Assembly (NCBI GenBank): GCA_020851615.1
Contig: JADZCL010000146.1
Coordinates: forward strand, 1-12,224
Direction of reading: 5' to 3'
Source: Rubrivivax sp.
GTDB taxonomy: Bacteria; Pseudomonadota; Gammaproteobacteria; Burkholderiales; Burkholderiaceae_C
DNA: 12,224 nucleotides
This document shows positions 1 through 7,005 of this stretch, piece by piece; position 1 is the first letter of the stretch, and each line of letters begins with the position of its first letter. Below the pieces are notes generated by a model that was given only the letters and a program-made list of their open reading frames with translations, was not told the DNA's origin and searched no databases. The position numbers were made by a program, and so were the translations under genes.

Positions 1-389
1 CGCCGCGGCGGCTGCTGTGCGCGTCCAGCGAACTGGCCGAGCGGGGTCGCGCCAAGCTCTTCGACGTGCTGCAGCATGGCCGGGCGCTGCGCGCCTTCGC
101 GCTGCGCTTTGACGGCCGTGTGGTCGCCTACCTCAACCGCTGCACCCATGTGCCCACCGAGATGGACTGGCAGCCCGGGGAGTTCCTCGATGCCGACAAG
201 TGCGTGATCCTGTGCGCGCTGCACGGCGCCAGCTACGCCCCGGCTGACGGGCGCTGCGTGGGTGGGCCGGGGCGCGGCGCGCTGGCCGCGATCCGCGTCG
301 AGGAGGAGGATGGGCAGGTCTATTGGTATCCTTCGCGCGAGGTCCGGCCCGTGCTGCCGGCCCCACCCGCGCCCGGGAGCGCCCCATGA
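1..389 (+). CDS. Rieske [2Fe-2S] domain protein (5' partial)
   Basis: Small Rieske-type iron-sulphur protein, probably a soluble electron carrier; its partner is unknown. The frame is open from base 3 to the TGA at 387-389. The two cluster-binding motifs are visible: C-T-H (Cys codon at 141, His at 147) and C-A-L-H (Cys at 213, His at 222), followed by a G-A-S-Y segment and a further Cys, as expected of the fold. A GTG at 66 could be a start, but in-frame coding-like sequence (LLCASSELAERG) continues upstream to the window edge, so I judge the true start lies outside. The stop overlaps the next ATG (ATGA), so it is translationally coupled to the S49 peptidase. In Burkholderiales small Rieske proteins are commonly found beside this peptidase (family knowledge). 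The domain is secure; the physiological role is unknown. Confidence 0.85.
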   Translation, partial: PRRLLCASSELAERGRAKLFDVLQHGRALRAFALRFDGRVVAYLNRCTHVPTEMDWQPGEFLDADKCVILCALHGASYAPADGRCVGGPGRGALAAIRVEEEDGQVYWYPSREVRPVLPAPPAPGSAP

Positions 390-1405
390 CCCCCCACGAC
401 GATTCGAGCCCGTCACCCGCTGCGGTGCCGGGTGATGCCTTCACGCCGACGCCAGTGGCGGCCGGGCCGGCGCCAGGGCCGGCGGGCCCTCTCGAGAGCA
501 GCCTCGAGCGCGTTGTGCGTGAGCTGCTGCAGCATCAGCGCAGCGAGCGGCGCTGGCGCGTCTTCTTTCGCCTGGCCTGGCTGGTGCTTGTGGCGCTGCT
601 TGCCTGGGGGCTGCTCGCGCAGCGCACGCACACCAGCACCAACCACAACCCGCACACGGCCCTGGTCGAGGTGCGCGGCGAGATCGCGCCCGACTCCGAA
701 GCCAGTGCCGAGAATCTCGTCGCGGCCCTGAAGTCGGCCTTCGAGGACCCGGCTGCGCAGGCGGTGGTGATGCGCATCAACTCGCCTGGCGGCAGCCCCG
801 TGCAGAGCGGCATCGTCAACGACGAGATCCAGCGCCTGAAGGCCTTGCACAAGAAGAAGGTCTATGCCGTCGTGGAGGAGATGTGCGCTTCGGGCGCCTA
901 CTACATCGCGGTTGCGGCCGACGAGATCTTCGTCGACAAGGCCAGCCTCGTGGGCAGCATCGGCGTGTTGATGGACGGCTTCGGCTTCACCGGCGCGATG
1001 CACAAGCTCGGCATCGAGCGGAGGCTGCTCACGGCCGGCCAGAACAAGGGCATGCTCGATCCCTTCTCGCCACAGGACGAGCGCCAGACGGCCTACGCGC
1101 AGGCCATGATCGACCAGATCCACGAGCAGTTCATCACCGTCGTCAAGACCGGGCGCGGGGCGCGGCTGAAGGAGACGCCGGAGACCTTCTCGGGCCTGTT
1201 CTGGAACGGCGAGGAGGCCATCGAGCTGGGTCTGGTGGATCGCCTGGGCAACCTCGACTTCGTTGCGCGCGACGTCGTCAAGGCCGAGGAAGTGGTCGAT
1301 TACACGCCGCGGGGCAACCTCGCCGAGCGGCTGGCCAAGCGCTTTGGCGCGGCCATCGGGCAGGGCGTGGTGAAGGCCATGCGCGAGTTGCCGCTGCTGC
1401 GCTGA
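386..1405 (+). CDS. S49 family signal-peptide peptidase-like serine protease (SppA type)
   Basis: Membrane-anchored serine protease of 339 residues, of the short single-domain S49 type, expected to degrade signal peptides or membrane-protein fragments at the outer face of the inner membrane. Residues about 1-50 are Pro/Ala-rich and cytoplasmic, one hydrophobic helix lies at about 60-78 (FFRLAWLVLVALLAW), then the protease fold. The nucleophile is Ser169 in CASGAYYIA and the general base is probably Lys221 in AGQNKGMLDPF. Their 52-residue spacing equals that of the Ser-Lys dyad of Bacillus subtilis SppA. Other family signatures are INSPGGSP and LVGSIGVLMDGFG. The ATG at 386 was chosen because it overlaps the stop of the Rieske gene (ATGA); an upstream extension in the same frame would overlap that gene heavily. 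The stop overlaps the start of psd. All key residues are present. Confidence 0.93.
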   Translation: MTPHDDSSPSPAAVPGDAFTPTPVAAGPAPGPAGPLESSLERVVRELLQHQRSERRWRVFFRLAWLVLVALLAWGLLAQRTHTSTNHNPHTALVEVRGEIAPDSEASAENLVAALKSAFEDPAAQAVVMRINSPGGSPVQSGIVNDEIQRLKALHKKKVYAVVEEMCASGAYYIAVAADEIFVDKASLVGSIGVLMDGFGFTGAMHKLGIERRLLTAGQNKGMLDPFSPQDERQTAYAQAMIDQIHEQFITVVKTGRGARLKETPETFSGLFWNGEEAIELGLVDRLGNLDFVARDVVKAEEVVDYTPRGNLAERLAKRFGAAIGQGVVKAMRELPLLR

Positions 1406-2283
1406 TGGGGCAGCCGCCGGCCTTCTCGGCGGCGGCGCGGCGCGCCGTCTGGCCCCAGTACCTGCTGCCCCGGCGCGCGCTCACGCAATGGGCCGGCTGG
1501 GTGGCGGGCGCGCGCGGGGGCGCAGTCACGACTGCGCTCATCCGTGCCTTCGTGCGCCGCTATGGCGTGGACATGGGCGAGGCCGCAGAGCCCGATCCGG
1601 CGCGCTACAGCAGCTTCAACGAATTCTTCACACGCGCGCTCAAGACCGGGGCGCGGCCGCTGGCGGCAGCGGACTGGCTGTGCCCGGTCGATGGCGCGAT
1701 CAGTGCCTTCGGATCGCTCGACGAAGGCCGGCTGCTGCAGGCCAAGGGGCACTCCTACAGCGCCACTGCGCTGCTGGGTGGCGACGCGGAACTGGCTGCA
1801 GGCTTTGCCGGCGGCTCCTTCGCGACCCTGTACCTGAGCCCGCGTGATTACCACCGCATCCACATGCCTGCCGCCGGCCGCCTGCGCCGCATGGTGCATG
1901 TGCCCGGCGACCTCTTCTCGGTCAACCCAACGACGGCGCGCGGCGTGCCCGGCCTGTTTGCGCGCAACGAGCGCGTGATCTGCGTCTTCGAGGCCGGCGC
2001 TGGCGCACCCGGGCCCTTCGTCATGGTGCTGGTGGGGGCGACCATCGTCGGCAGCATGGCCACGGTCTGGCATGGCGTGGTCAACCCGCCACGGCCGGGC
2101 GTGGTGCGCCACTGGTCATACGAGCAGGACGCACCGCATCTGGCGCGCGGCGCCGAGATGGGGCGCTTCCTGCTCGGCTCGACCGTCGTGCTGCTGCTGC
2201 CGCCTGGGCCGCTTGCCTTCGACCCGGCCTGGGCGCCGGGTGCTGCAATCCGCGTCGGGCAGGCGATGGCGCGCCGCGCTTGA
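1405..2283 (+). CDS. psd: Phosphatidylserine decarboxylase (pyruvoyl-dependent)
   Basis: Proenzyme of 292 residues that converts phosphatidylserine to phosphatidylethanolamine at the inner membrane, the last step of PE synthesis. The self-cleavage motif LGST is at 257-260; Ser259 would become the pyruvoyl prosthetic group, splitting the chain into a beta subunit and a short alpha subunit. The rest of the autocleavage triad is seen as Asp96 in CPVDGAIS and His150/His153 in YLSPRDYHRIHMP. The FNEFFTRALK segment near residue 75 is typical of the proteobacterial type. It is slightly shorter than E. coli Psd (322 residues). The ATG overlaps the S49 stop (TGATG), so this is the third gene of a coupled operon; the long open frame upstream of this ATG is only a shadow of the peptidase gene. 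Function is secure. Confidence 0.96.
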   Translation: MGQPPAFSAAARRAVWPQYLLPRRALTQWAGWVAGARGGAVTTALIRAFVRRYGVDMGEAAEPDPARYSSFNEFFTRALKTGARPLAAADWLCPVDGAISAFGSLDEGRLLQAKGHSYSATALLGGDAELAAGFAGGSFATLYLSPRDYHRIHMPAAGRLRRMVHVPGDLFSVNPTTARGVPGLFARNERVICVFEAGAGAPGPFVMVLVGATIVGSMATVWHGVVNPPRPGVVRHWSYEQDAPHLARGAEMGRFLLGSTVVLLLPPGPLAFDPAWAPGAAIRVGQAMARRA

Positions 2284-2285
2284 TG

Positions 2286-2301
2286 CCGGTGCCGTCACCG
2301 G
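2286..2301. terminator. Short hairpin between convergent psd and HAD genes
   Basis: A perfect 6-bp inverted repeat (CCGGTG / CACCGG, loop CCGT) fills most of the 24-bp gap between two convergent stop codons. There is no T-run on either side, so it is at best a weak or bidirectional terminator. Chance is a real alternative in such GC-rich DNA. Confidence 0.3.
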
Positions 2302-2307
2302 TTGCGG

Positions 2308-3009
2308 TCAGGCCGGCGTCTCGTCCAGAGGCCGCTCGCGCAGCGGCGACCGATGCAGCAGCACGCGGTGCCAGCCCTTGTGCATCGCTGTTGCAGCCAG
2401 TCGCGGTCCGGGGTCTATCACCCGCGGCCGCCCCACGGCGCTCAGCAGCGCGAGGTCGTTGATCGAACTGCTGTAGAAGCTCGCGCGGCGCAGCGTGGCC
2501 TCGCTCTGGCCGTGCTCGCGCAGCCAGTGGTGCACGCGTGCGAGCTTGTGCATGCGCATGTTCGGGTGGCCGTGCAGCAGGCCGGTGCATCGACCCTCGA
2601 ACCAGACGAGTCGGGTGCAGAGCATGGTGTCGACGCCGAGCAGGGCGGCGATCGGTTCGGCGATCTCGCGGCAGGACACGCTGGTCAGCAAGAGCGTGTC
2701 GCCCTCGTCGGCATGCTGCTGCAGCAGCTGTCGCACGGCTACGGAGATGCGGGGCCGGATGTGCAGTGCCAGGAAGTGCTCGCGCAGCGGCTGCAGGCTT
2801 GCGCGCGTGCGTGCCGAAAGCAGCGCGGCCTGTGCCAGTGCGTAGTCCTCGGGCACCACCGTGCCGGCGTGGTACTGCTGGATCATGCGCTCGCAGCGTT
2901 CGACCTTGGCGTCGTCGGCCTCGCCCAGGCTGTGCAGGAAGCGACTCCACAGGGCGTCGCAGGTCTGGCCTGCCAGCAGGGCGTCGAGATCGAAGATGGC
3001 GAGTTGCAT
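2308..3009 (-). CDS. HAD-superfamily IB (SerB-like) hydrolase with degenerate active site
   Basis: Protein of 233 residues with the architecture of the HAD subfamily IB phosphatases (SerB-like): motif I at the extreme N-terminus, a helical cap at about 20-90, motif II near 107-110 (LLTS), a Lys for motif III at 155 (HKLARVHHWL), and motif IV at 178-188. Two motifs are abnormal. Motif I reads FDLDALLAGQT where the family has FDLD-x-T-LL-x-G-DS: the Thr is gone (one residue shorter) and the later Asp is Gln. Motif IV reads FYSSSINDL instead of YSDSxNDL, so the first metal-binding Asp is Ser181; Asp185 remains. The nucleophile Asp7 and the acid Asp9 are intact. The reading frame is unbroken, so this is not a plain pseudogene. 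It may be an altered-activity, non-catalytic or decaying paralogue. Substrate unknown. It is convergent with psd and divergent from the MBL gene. Confidence 0.85.
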   Translation of the reverse strand: MQLAIFDLDALLAGQTCDALWSRFLHSLGEADDAKVERCERMIQQYHAGTVVPEDYALAQAALLSARTRASLQPLREHFLALHIRPRISVAVRQLLQQHADEGDTLLLTSVSCREIAEPIAALLGVDTMLCTRLVWFEGRCTGLLHGHPNMRMHKLARVHHWLREHGQSEATLRRASFYSSSINDLALLSAVGRPRVIDPGPRLAATAMHKGWHRVLLHRSPLRERPLDETPA

Positions 3010-3142
3010 GGCGGATCGTCAAGACCTATCGGCCGCGCGCGGCAGGGCTGGAGGCGGGGGCGGCGCTGCGCCCAGCGGCAGCTGTCGCGGCCGTGACGGA
3101 GTGCACGTGGCGGGTGCCCCGTGCCCCGCGTATCGTCGCGCC
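3010..3142. other. Divergent intergenic region (HAD hydrolase / MBL hydrolase)
   Basis: 133 bp between two divergent starts must carry, or lie next to, both promoters. I see no convincing -35/-10 pair and no good Shine-Dalgarno for either gene. A TATCGT element at 3131-3136 would leave an almost leaderless MBL transcript, which is weak evidence. No small open frame here looks coding. Confidence 0.4.
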
Positions 3143-4048
3143 ATGATCGACACCATCGACAAGGCCGTTTTCGGGCCGGTGACCGTCTACTTCGGCGACA
3201 GGAACGGCAAGTACCCCGACGGCAACCAGGTCGTCGTGCGCGGCGCGGACTCGCTGGCGATCTTCGACACGCCACGGGTGGCCAACCGGCTGCCGCAGGT
3301 GCTGGCCGAGGCCGATCTGGCGATCCTGGGTCATGTGCACGAGGACCACATGGCCGGCCTGCATCTCGTTCCAGCCTGCCCGCTGTACGTGCACGAGGCC
3401 GACGCCCCTGCGGCTCGCAGCTGGGCGGGCATGGCCGCCCACTATGGCTACGGGGAGGCGGTGCTGCAGACGCTGCGCCGGCAGATCGAAGCGCAGTTCC
3501 ACTACCAGCCGCGCCCGGACGCGATCGCCTATGCCGACGGGCAGGTCTGGGATCTGGGCGGTGGCGTGCGCGTGTGCGCGCTGCACCTGCCCGGGCACAC
3601 CGCGGGACACTGCGCGCTGCTGGTCGAGCCCGTGGGCGTGGCCTTCATCGGTGACATCGACCTCTCCAGCTTCGGACCCTACTACGGCGATGCCAGCTCG
3701 GACCTTGGCGCCTTTCGCCGTTCGCTGGCGCGGCTGGCCAAGCTGCCGGCGCGGGTGTGGATCACCTCGCACCACAAGGGCGTGGTGACTGCGCATGGAC
3801 GTTTCCTCGAACTGCTGCAGGCCTATGCGGCACGCCTGGACGAGCGCAGCGCCCGTTTGCTGCAGATGCTCCAGGCTGCACCACGCTCGCTGGCTGATCT
3901 GGCGCGCGAACGGCTGCTCTATCCGCCAGACCATACCGAGGCGTGGACCGAGGCGGCGGAATGGCGCACGGTCACACTGCACCTGGCCGAACTGCAGGCG
4001 GCCGGGAAGGTGCGCCAGCTCGACGACGGACGCTGGCAACATCGCTGA
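3143..4048 (+). CDS. Metallo-beta-lactamase-fold hydrolase with C-terminal helical extension
   Basis: Cytoplasmic dinuclear-zinc hydrolase of 301 residues, with no signal peptide or membrane segment. Metal ligands are seen in order: HVHEDH at 64-69, His152 in LPGHTAGH, Asp171 in IGDIDLSSFG and His210 or His211 in ITSHHKG. The core ends near residue 215. A C-terminal region (about 220-301), rich in Leu/Ala/Arg helices, resembles the winged-helix-like tail of glyoxalase-II or LACTB2-like proteins. The broad family acts on thioesters, lactones, phosphodiesters or sulfenyl substrates, and the sequence does not say which. The ATG at 3143 is the first sensible start; the upstream frame is a shadow of the antisense HAD gene. 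It is convergent with the MlrC gene, 16 bp apart. Confidence 0.88.
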   Translation: MIDTIDKAVFGPVTVYFGDRNGKYPDGNQVVVRGADSLAIFDTPRVANRLPQVLAEADLAILGHVHEDHMAGLHLVPACPLYVHEADAPAARSWAGMAAHYGYGEAVLQTLRRQIEAQFHYQPRPDAIAYADGQVWDLGGGVRVCALHLPGHTAGHCALLVEPVGVAFIGDIDLSSFGPYYGDASSDLGAFRRSLARLAKLPARVWITSHHKGVVTAHGRFLELLQAYAARLDERSARLLQMLQAAPRSLADLARERLLYPPDHTEAWTEAAEWRTVTLHLAELQAAGKVRQLDDGRWQHR

Positions 4049-4052
4049 GTCC

Positions 4053-4079
4053 CTGGATCCGTCGTTACAGCGGGTCCAG
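4053..4079. terminator. Hairpin across the MBL / mlrC convergent junction
   Basis: The arms CTGGATCCG (4053-4061) and CGGGTCCAG (4071-4079) form a 9-bp stem with one G-U pair (on the plus strand) and a 9-nt loop. The stop codon of the minus-strand MlrC gene lies in the loop. No T-tract follows on either strand, so bidirectional termination is an inference from position and symmetry. Confidence 0.4.
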
Positions 4080-5555
4080 CGGATAGATCGGCCGCCGCAC
4101 ATGATGGAAGGGCAGGGCCGTGTAGTCGGAGGTGCACACGCCGGTGCCATTGCACTCGACGACGGCGCTGGCAAGCCGGCGCAGGCCAGCGCGCCAGTGG
4201 ATGCGGCTCTTGAGCATCAGGTAGCGCTTGCGGGCCGGGTCGATGCCCACCGCCTGGAACGCGGCGAGGTCGTGCGGCTCGACCTGGCGGCTGATGACGA
4301 CGATCTCGACCTTGCCCGTGTCCAGCACCGCGGTCGGCCCCATGTGGTTGAGCTCGCCGCGGGCCATCGGGCCGAGGTTGCGGTAGCGGCCGTCGCAGAT
4401 CAGGCGCACGCGGCCCTTCACGCTGCGTGGGCTGCCCTGCAGGTCGATGGCGGGCATGTCCATCTTGCCGCCCAGCGCCAACTGCAGTTCGGCGCCCACC
4501 CCCGCGTGCATCATCATCTGCACGGCGCCCGGGTCGCAGATCGCAAATGCGGCCACGTCGGCAAGCCCCGCATCGAGGATGGCGCCCAGCACCGTCATCG
4601 TGTCCATGGTGCCGCCGGAGGCGCAGTTGTCGCTGTGGTCCAGCAGCACCACCGGGCCGGCAGCGGCCGGCTGTTGCGCGCTCAATGCTTGGGCCCGCGC
4701 CAGCGATTCGACCAGCGGTTCGGGCTGATAGACGAATGCCGCGCGTGCCTGCCAGGCCAGGTCCAGCAGTTCCTCGGTCCAGCGGGCGGCGCGCTCGGCG
4801 TCGCCGTCGGTGACGACCACGGCACTGAGGCCGGCCTGGCTCACGTCGGCATTTGGAAAGCCGACGAAGACCGACGCGCACAGCGCCCCTTCCATCTCGA
4901 TCGCCTTGCAGCGCGCCTGCAGTTCGCGGTTGGGGCTGTCGTCACTGCCCTGGCGCATGACGTGCGGCAGCATCGGGCGCTGGCCGAAGGCCAGCGTGGG
5001 CTGCACGCGTCCGGCCAGTTGCGCAAACACCGCACGGCCTGCGCGCAGGCCGGTCTCGAACATGTCCACGTGCGGGTAGGTCTGGTAGCCCGCGATCACG
5101 GTGGCGTTGTGGGCCAGCGCCGGGAACAGGTTGGTGTGCATGTCCAGCGCGATGCCGATGGGCACCTGCGGGGCGATGGCGCGCAGGCGGCGCAGCAGTT
5201 CGCCCTCGCCGTCTTCGTGTGTGCGCGTCACCATCGCGCCGTGCAGGTCCAGCAGCACCGCATCGCAGCCGTCGGCGACCGCGGCTTCGATGCGCCGCAC
5301 GATGTGCTCGTAGGCGGCGTCGTCGACCGGTCCGCTGGGCCAGGCGCTGGCCGCCACCGGCAGCACGATCTCGGCACCGGCCTCCTCGGCCAGTTCGATG
5401 AAGGCGCCGATCGCGCTGCCGGTGTCCTTGTAGGCCTGGTAGGCGTCGGCGCCTTCGGGTGGGGTCGCGTGCTCGCCGGCAAAACGGGCCAGCGGCGTCG
5501 GCACGGGCGAGAAGGTGTTCGTCTCGTGCTTCATCTGGGCGATGACGACTCTCAT
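4065..5555 (-). CDS. mlrC-like: MlrC-type M81 family metallopeptidase
   Basis: Protein of 496 residues, full length for the MlrC (microcystinase C) / M81 family. No signal peptide is evident. N-terminal domain motifs: MKHETNTFSP (8-17), LLDLHGAM (101-108), ALDMHTN (136-142) and TYPHVDMFETG (159-169). Glu11, His105, Asp138, His140 and His162 fit the spacing of metal and active-site residues reported for Sphingomonas MlrC as I recall it. The C-terminal domain carries DHSDNCASGGTMD (306-318) and DLQGSPRSVKGR (371-382). The ATG at 5555 was chosen because the family starts at MRVVIAQMKHETN and a GGAG lies 5 nt upstream; a further ATG at 5606 would add 17 atypical residues. Despite the name, relatives outside toxin-degrading sphingomonads have unknown substrates, probably small linear peptides or amide compounds. 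No mlrA, mlrB or mlrD homologue is nearby. Confidence 0.9.
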   Translation of the reverse strand: MRVVIAQMKHETNTFSPVPTPLARFAGEHATPPEGADAYQAYKDTGSAIGAFIELAEEAGAEIVLPVAASAWPSGPVDDAAYEHIVRRIEAAVADGCDAVLLDLHGAMVTRTHEDGEGELLRRLRAIAPQVPIGIALDMHTNLFPALAHNATVIAGYQTYPHVDMFETGLRAGRAVFAQLAGRVQPTLAFGQRPMLPHVMRQGSDDSPNRELQARCKAIEMEGALCASVFVGFPNADVSQAGLSAVVVTDGDAERAARWTEELLDLAWQARAAFVYQPEPLVESLARAQALSAQQPAAAGPVVLLDHSDNCASGGTMDTMTVLGAILDAGLADVAAFAICDPGAVQMMMHAGVGAELQLALGGKMDMPAIDLQGSPRSVKGRVRLICDGRYRNLGPMARGELNHMGPTAVLDTGKVEIVVISRQVEPHDLAAFQAVGIDPARKRYLMLKSRIHWRAGLRRLASAVVECNGTGVCTSDYTALPFHHVRRPIYPLDPL

Positions 5556-5560
5556 GGCAA

Positions 5561-5564
5561 CTCC
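5561..5564 (-). promoter_or_regulatory. Shine-Dalgarno of mlrC-like gene
   Basis: GGAG on the minus strand, 5 nt before the ATG at 5555. It supports this ATG over the upstream in-frame ATG at 5606, which has no comparable site. Confidence 0.6.
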
Positions 5565-5664
5565 GGACTGCAGAGCGAACTGCTCAGGGTCGCCATCGTC
5601 GCCCATAGTCGGCCGCGCTGCACCTGAAACTCTTCCCAGGGTGTGGCGCCGCTGCGCTTCGGCG

Positions 5665-5688
5665 CTTCCCCCGGTCGGATCGGGGAAG
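5665..5688 (-). terminator. Candidate terminator hairpin after the copper chaperone gene
   Basis: A perfect 7-bp stem (CTTCCCC / GGGGAAG) with a 10-nt loop starts 14 bp beyond the stop of the minus-strand HMA gene and ends about 110 bp before the mlrC-like start. No T-run follows, so intrinsic termination would be weak. Its position suits separation of the copper-responsive transcript from the downstream peptidase gene. Confidence 0.4.
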
Positions 5689-5702
5689 GCCCGAGCCTGC
5701 GC

Positions 5703-5900
5703 TCAGCCGGCGGCGGGCGGGTAGCCGGCGGCGGTCAGTGCCGCGACGACGCGTGCCGTGTCGGCCTGGGTGTCGATGCGGACATGCTTGCTCTGCAGGT
5801 CAGCCTCGATGCGAGCGCTGGGGTCGAGCTCCTGCACGGCTTCGGTGACGGCGCGCACGCAGTGGCCGCAGGACAGCTTGGCGATGTCGAACTCGAGCAT
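5703..5900 (-). CDS. copZ-like: Heavy-metal-associated (HMA) domain copper chaperone
   Basis: Single HMA domain of 65 residues, the usual size of CopZ-type copper(I) chaperones that hand copper to a P1B-ATPase. The metal site is Cys11 and Cys14 in KLSCGHC; the canonical Met before the motif is replaced by Leu. The ferredoxin-like beta-alpha-beta pattern (FDIAKL, helix CVRAVTEAVQEL, IEADLQSKHVRI, helix ARVVAALTAAGY) is complete. The start is fixed by a GGAGAG Shine-Dalgarno at 5910-5905. A MerR/CueR-like promoter lies just upstream (5957-5927), suggesting copper induction. No copper ATPase or MerR regulator gene lies in this window, so the partner must be elsewhere. It could alternatively carry another soft metal, but the CxxC context and promoter favour copper. 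Confidence 0.9.
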   Translation of the reverse strand: MLEFDIAKLSCGHCVRAVTEAVQELDPSARIEADLQSKHVRIDTQADTARVVAALTAAGYPPAAG

Positions 5901-5926
5901 GGTTCTCTCCAGGTTGGGATGTCCGC

Positions 5927-5957
5927 ATCGTCAGGCCTGCCACCGTGGCAAGGTCAA
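5927..5957 (-). promoter_or_regulatory. MerR/CueR-type promoter of the copper chaperone gene
   Basis: On the minus strand a -35 TTGACC (5957-5952) and a -10 GACGAT (5932-5927) are separated by 19 bp, the abnormally long spacing that defines MerR-family-activated promoters. Within the spacer is a perfect dyad, TGCCAC-C-GTGGCA (plus strand 5938-5950), and the full element starts ACCTTGCCAC, close to CueR boxes known from proteobacteria. The predicted transcript start is about 20 nt before the ATG. The right half-site (GCAGGCC rather than GCAAGGT) is imperfect. The regulator identity is an inference. Confidence 0.7.
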
Positions 5958-6017
5958 GCCCGGCGCTGCCGGGACTGCGCACGCCAAGGCGGCGCTCAGG
6001 CTACGATCGGCCGCGAG

Positions 6018-6986
6018 ATGGGCGACGAACGCGCACCCTGCGCAACGAGTCCGCTGCCGCACCTGCGGGTCCCGGTGCGGTTGCGCGGACGTCTGCAGCG
6101 CCTGCGCACGCAGGTGGCGCAGGCGCGCCCAACCACGCGCGCGTTGCTCTGGAGCGCCGGGGCGGGCGTCGTCTTCAGTCTGCTCAATGCCCTGCTGCGC
6201 GAACTGGCCCAGCAGCTGCACCCGCTGCAGGCGCAGTTCCTGCGCTACTTCTTCAGCCTGGCGGTGATGCTGCCCCTGGTCTGGCGGGCGGGGTTGGCGG
6301 CCTACCGGCCGCGGCGCATCGGCGGGCAGTTCCTGCGCGGTGCGGTGCATGCGGTGGGGCTGGTGCTGTGGTTCACCGCCCTGCCGCGCATTCCGCTGGC
6401 GGACATGACGGCGATCGGCTTCACGGCGCCGCTGTTCATCATGCTGGGTGCCTGGCTGTTCCTGGCCGAGCCGATGCGCTGGGAGCGCTGGCTGGCCACG
6501 GGCATCGGTTTCGCGGGCATGCTGGTGATGCTCGCCCCGGCGGTCCTGGTGGCGGGGGTGCAGGCGGGCCGCTGGCACCTGCTGATGCTGGTTTCGGCGC
6601 CGGTGTTTGCCGCCTCCTTTCTGCTCACCAAGGCCCTCACGCGCACGGAACGCACCGAGGTCATCGTGCTGTGGCAGGCGTTGACGGTGACGCTGTTCAG
6701 CATCCCGCTGGCGTGGCCGGTCTGGCAGTGGCCCAGCACCTGGCAGTGGCTGGGCTTCGTGGCGGCGGGGCTGCTGGGCAGCATGGGCCACTACGCGCTC
6801 ACGCGGTCCTATCATGAGGCGGACATCTCGGCCACGCAGACCGTGAAGTTCCTCGACCTTGTGTGGGCCGCATTGCTGGGCCTGGCGCTGTCCGGCGACG
6901 TGCCCGGTGCCCCCACGCTCGCCGGGGGTGCGATCATCAGCCTGGCCACGCTGTGGCTGGTGCGACGTGAGTCGCGCGGCGCCTGA
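6018..6986 (+). CDS. EamA/DMT superfamily membrane transporter
   Basis: Integral membrane protein of 322 residues in the drug/metabolite transporter (EamA, ten-helix) family. Hydrophobic helices run from about residue 43 to 315 as two repeated halves. The family segment ALPRIPLADMTAIGFTAPLF at 121-140 ends the first-half loop, and a conserved SYHEADISATQT stretch lies at 264-275. A cytoplasmic Arg-rich N-terminus of about 40 residues is longer than usual, so the true start could be a downstream GTG or TTG; the ATG at 6018 has no clear Shine-Dalgarno. A TACGAT -10-like element at 6002-6007 lies only 10 nt before this ATG, which also fits a later start. Substrate unknown; relatives export metabolites or amino acids. 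It is followed after 19 bp by an MFS gene, likely the same transcript. Confidence 0.88.
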   Translation: MGDERAPCATSPLPHLRVPVRLRGRLQRLRTQVAQARPTTRALLWSAGAGVVFSLLNALLRELAQQLHPLQAQFLRYFFSLAVMLPLVWRAGLAAYRPRRIGGQFLRGAVHAVGLVLWFTALPRIPLADMTAIGFTAPLFIMLGAWLFLAEPMRWERWLATGIGFAGMLVMLAPAVLVAGVQAGRWHLLMLVSAPVFAASFLLTKALTRTERTEVIVLWQALTVTLFSIPLAWPVWQWPSTWQWLGFVAAGLLGSMGHYALTRSYHEADISATQTVKFLDLVWAALLGLALSGDVPGAPTLAGGAIISLATLWLVRRESRGA

Positions 6987-7005
6987 GCGCTTGCGCCTGT
7001 CCCTG

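Noticed and set aside
2308..3009. Calling the HAD gene a pseudogene
   Set aside because: The frame is full length without stops or frameshift and retains most of the fold and several catalytic residues, so altered function is as likely as decay.
3795..5627. Plus-strand 610-codon open frame opposite the MlrC gene
   Set aside because: The product is rich in His, Arg and Gln with no domain, as expected for the antisense of a GC-rich coding region; the minus-strand gene is unmistakable.
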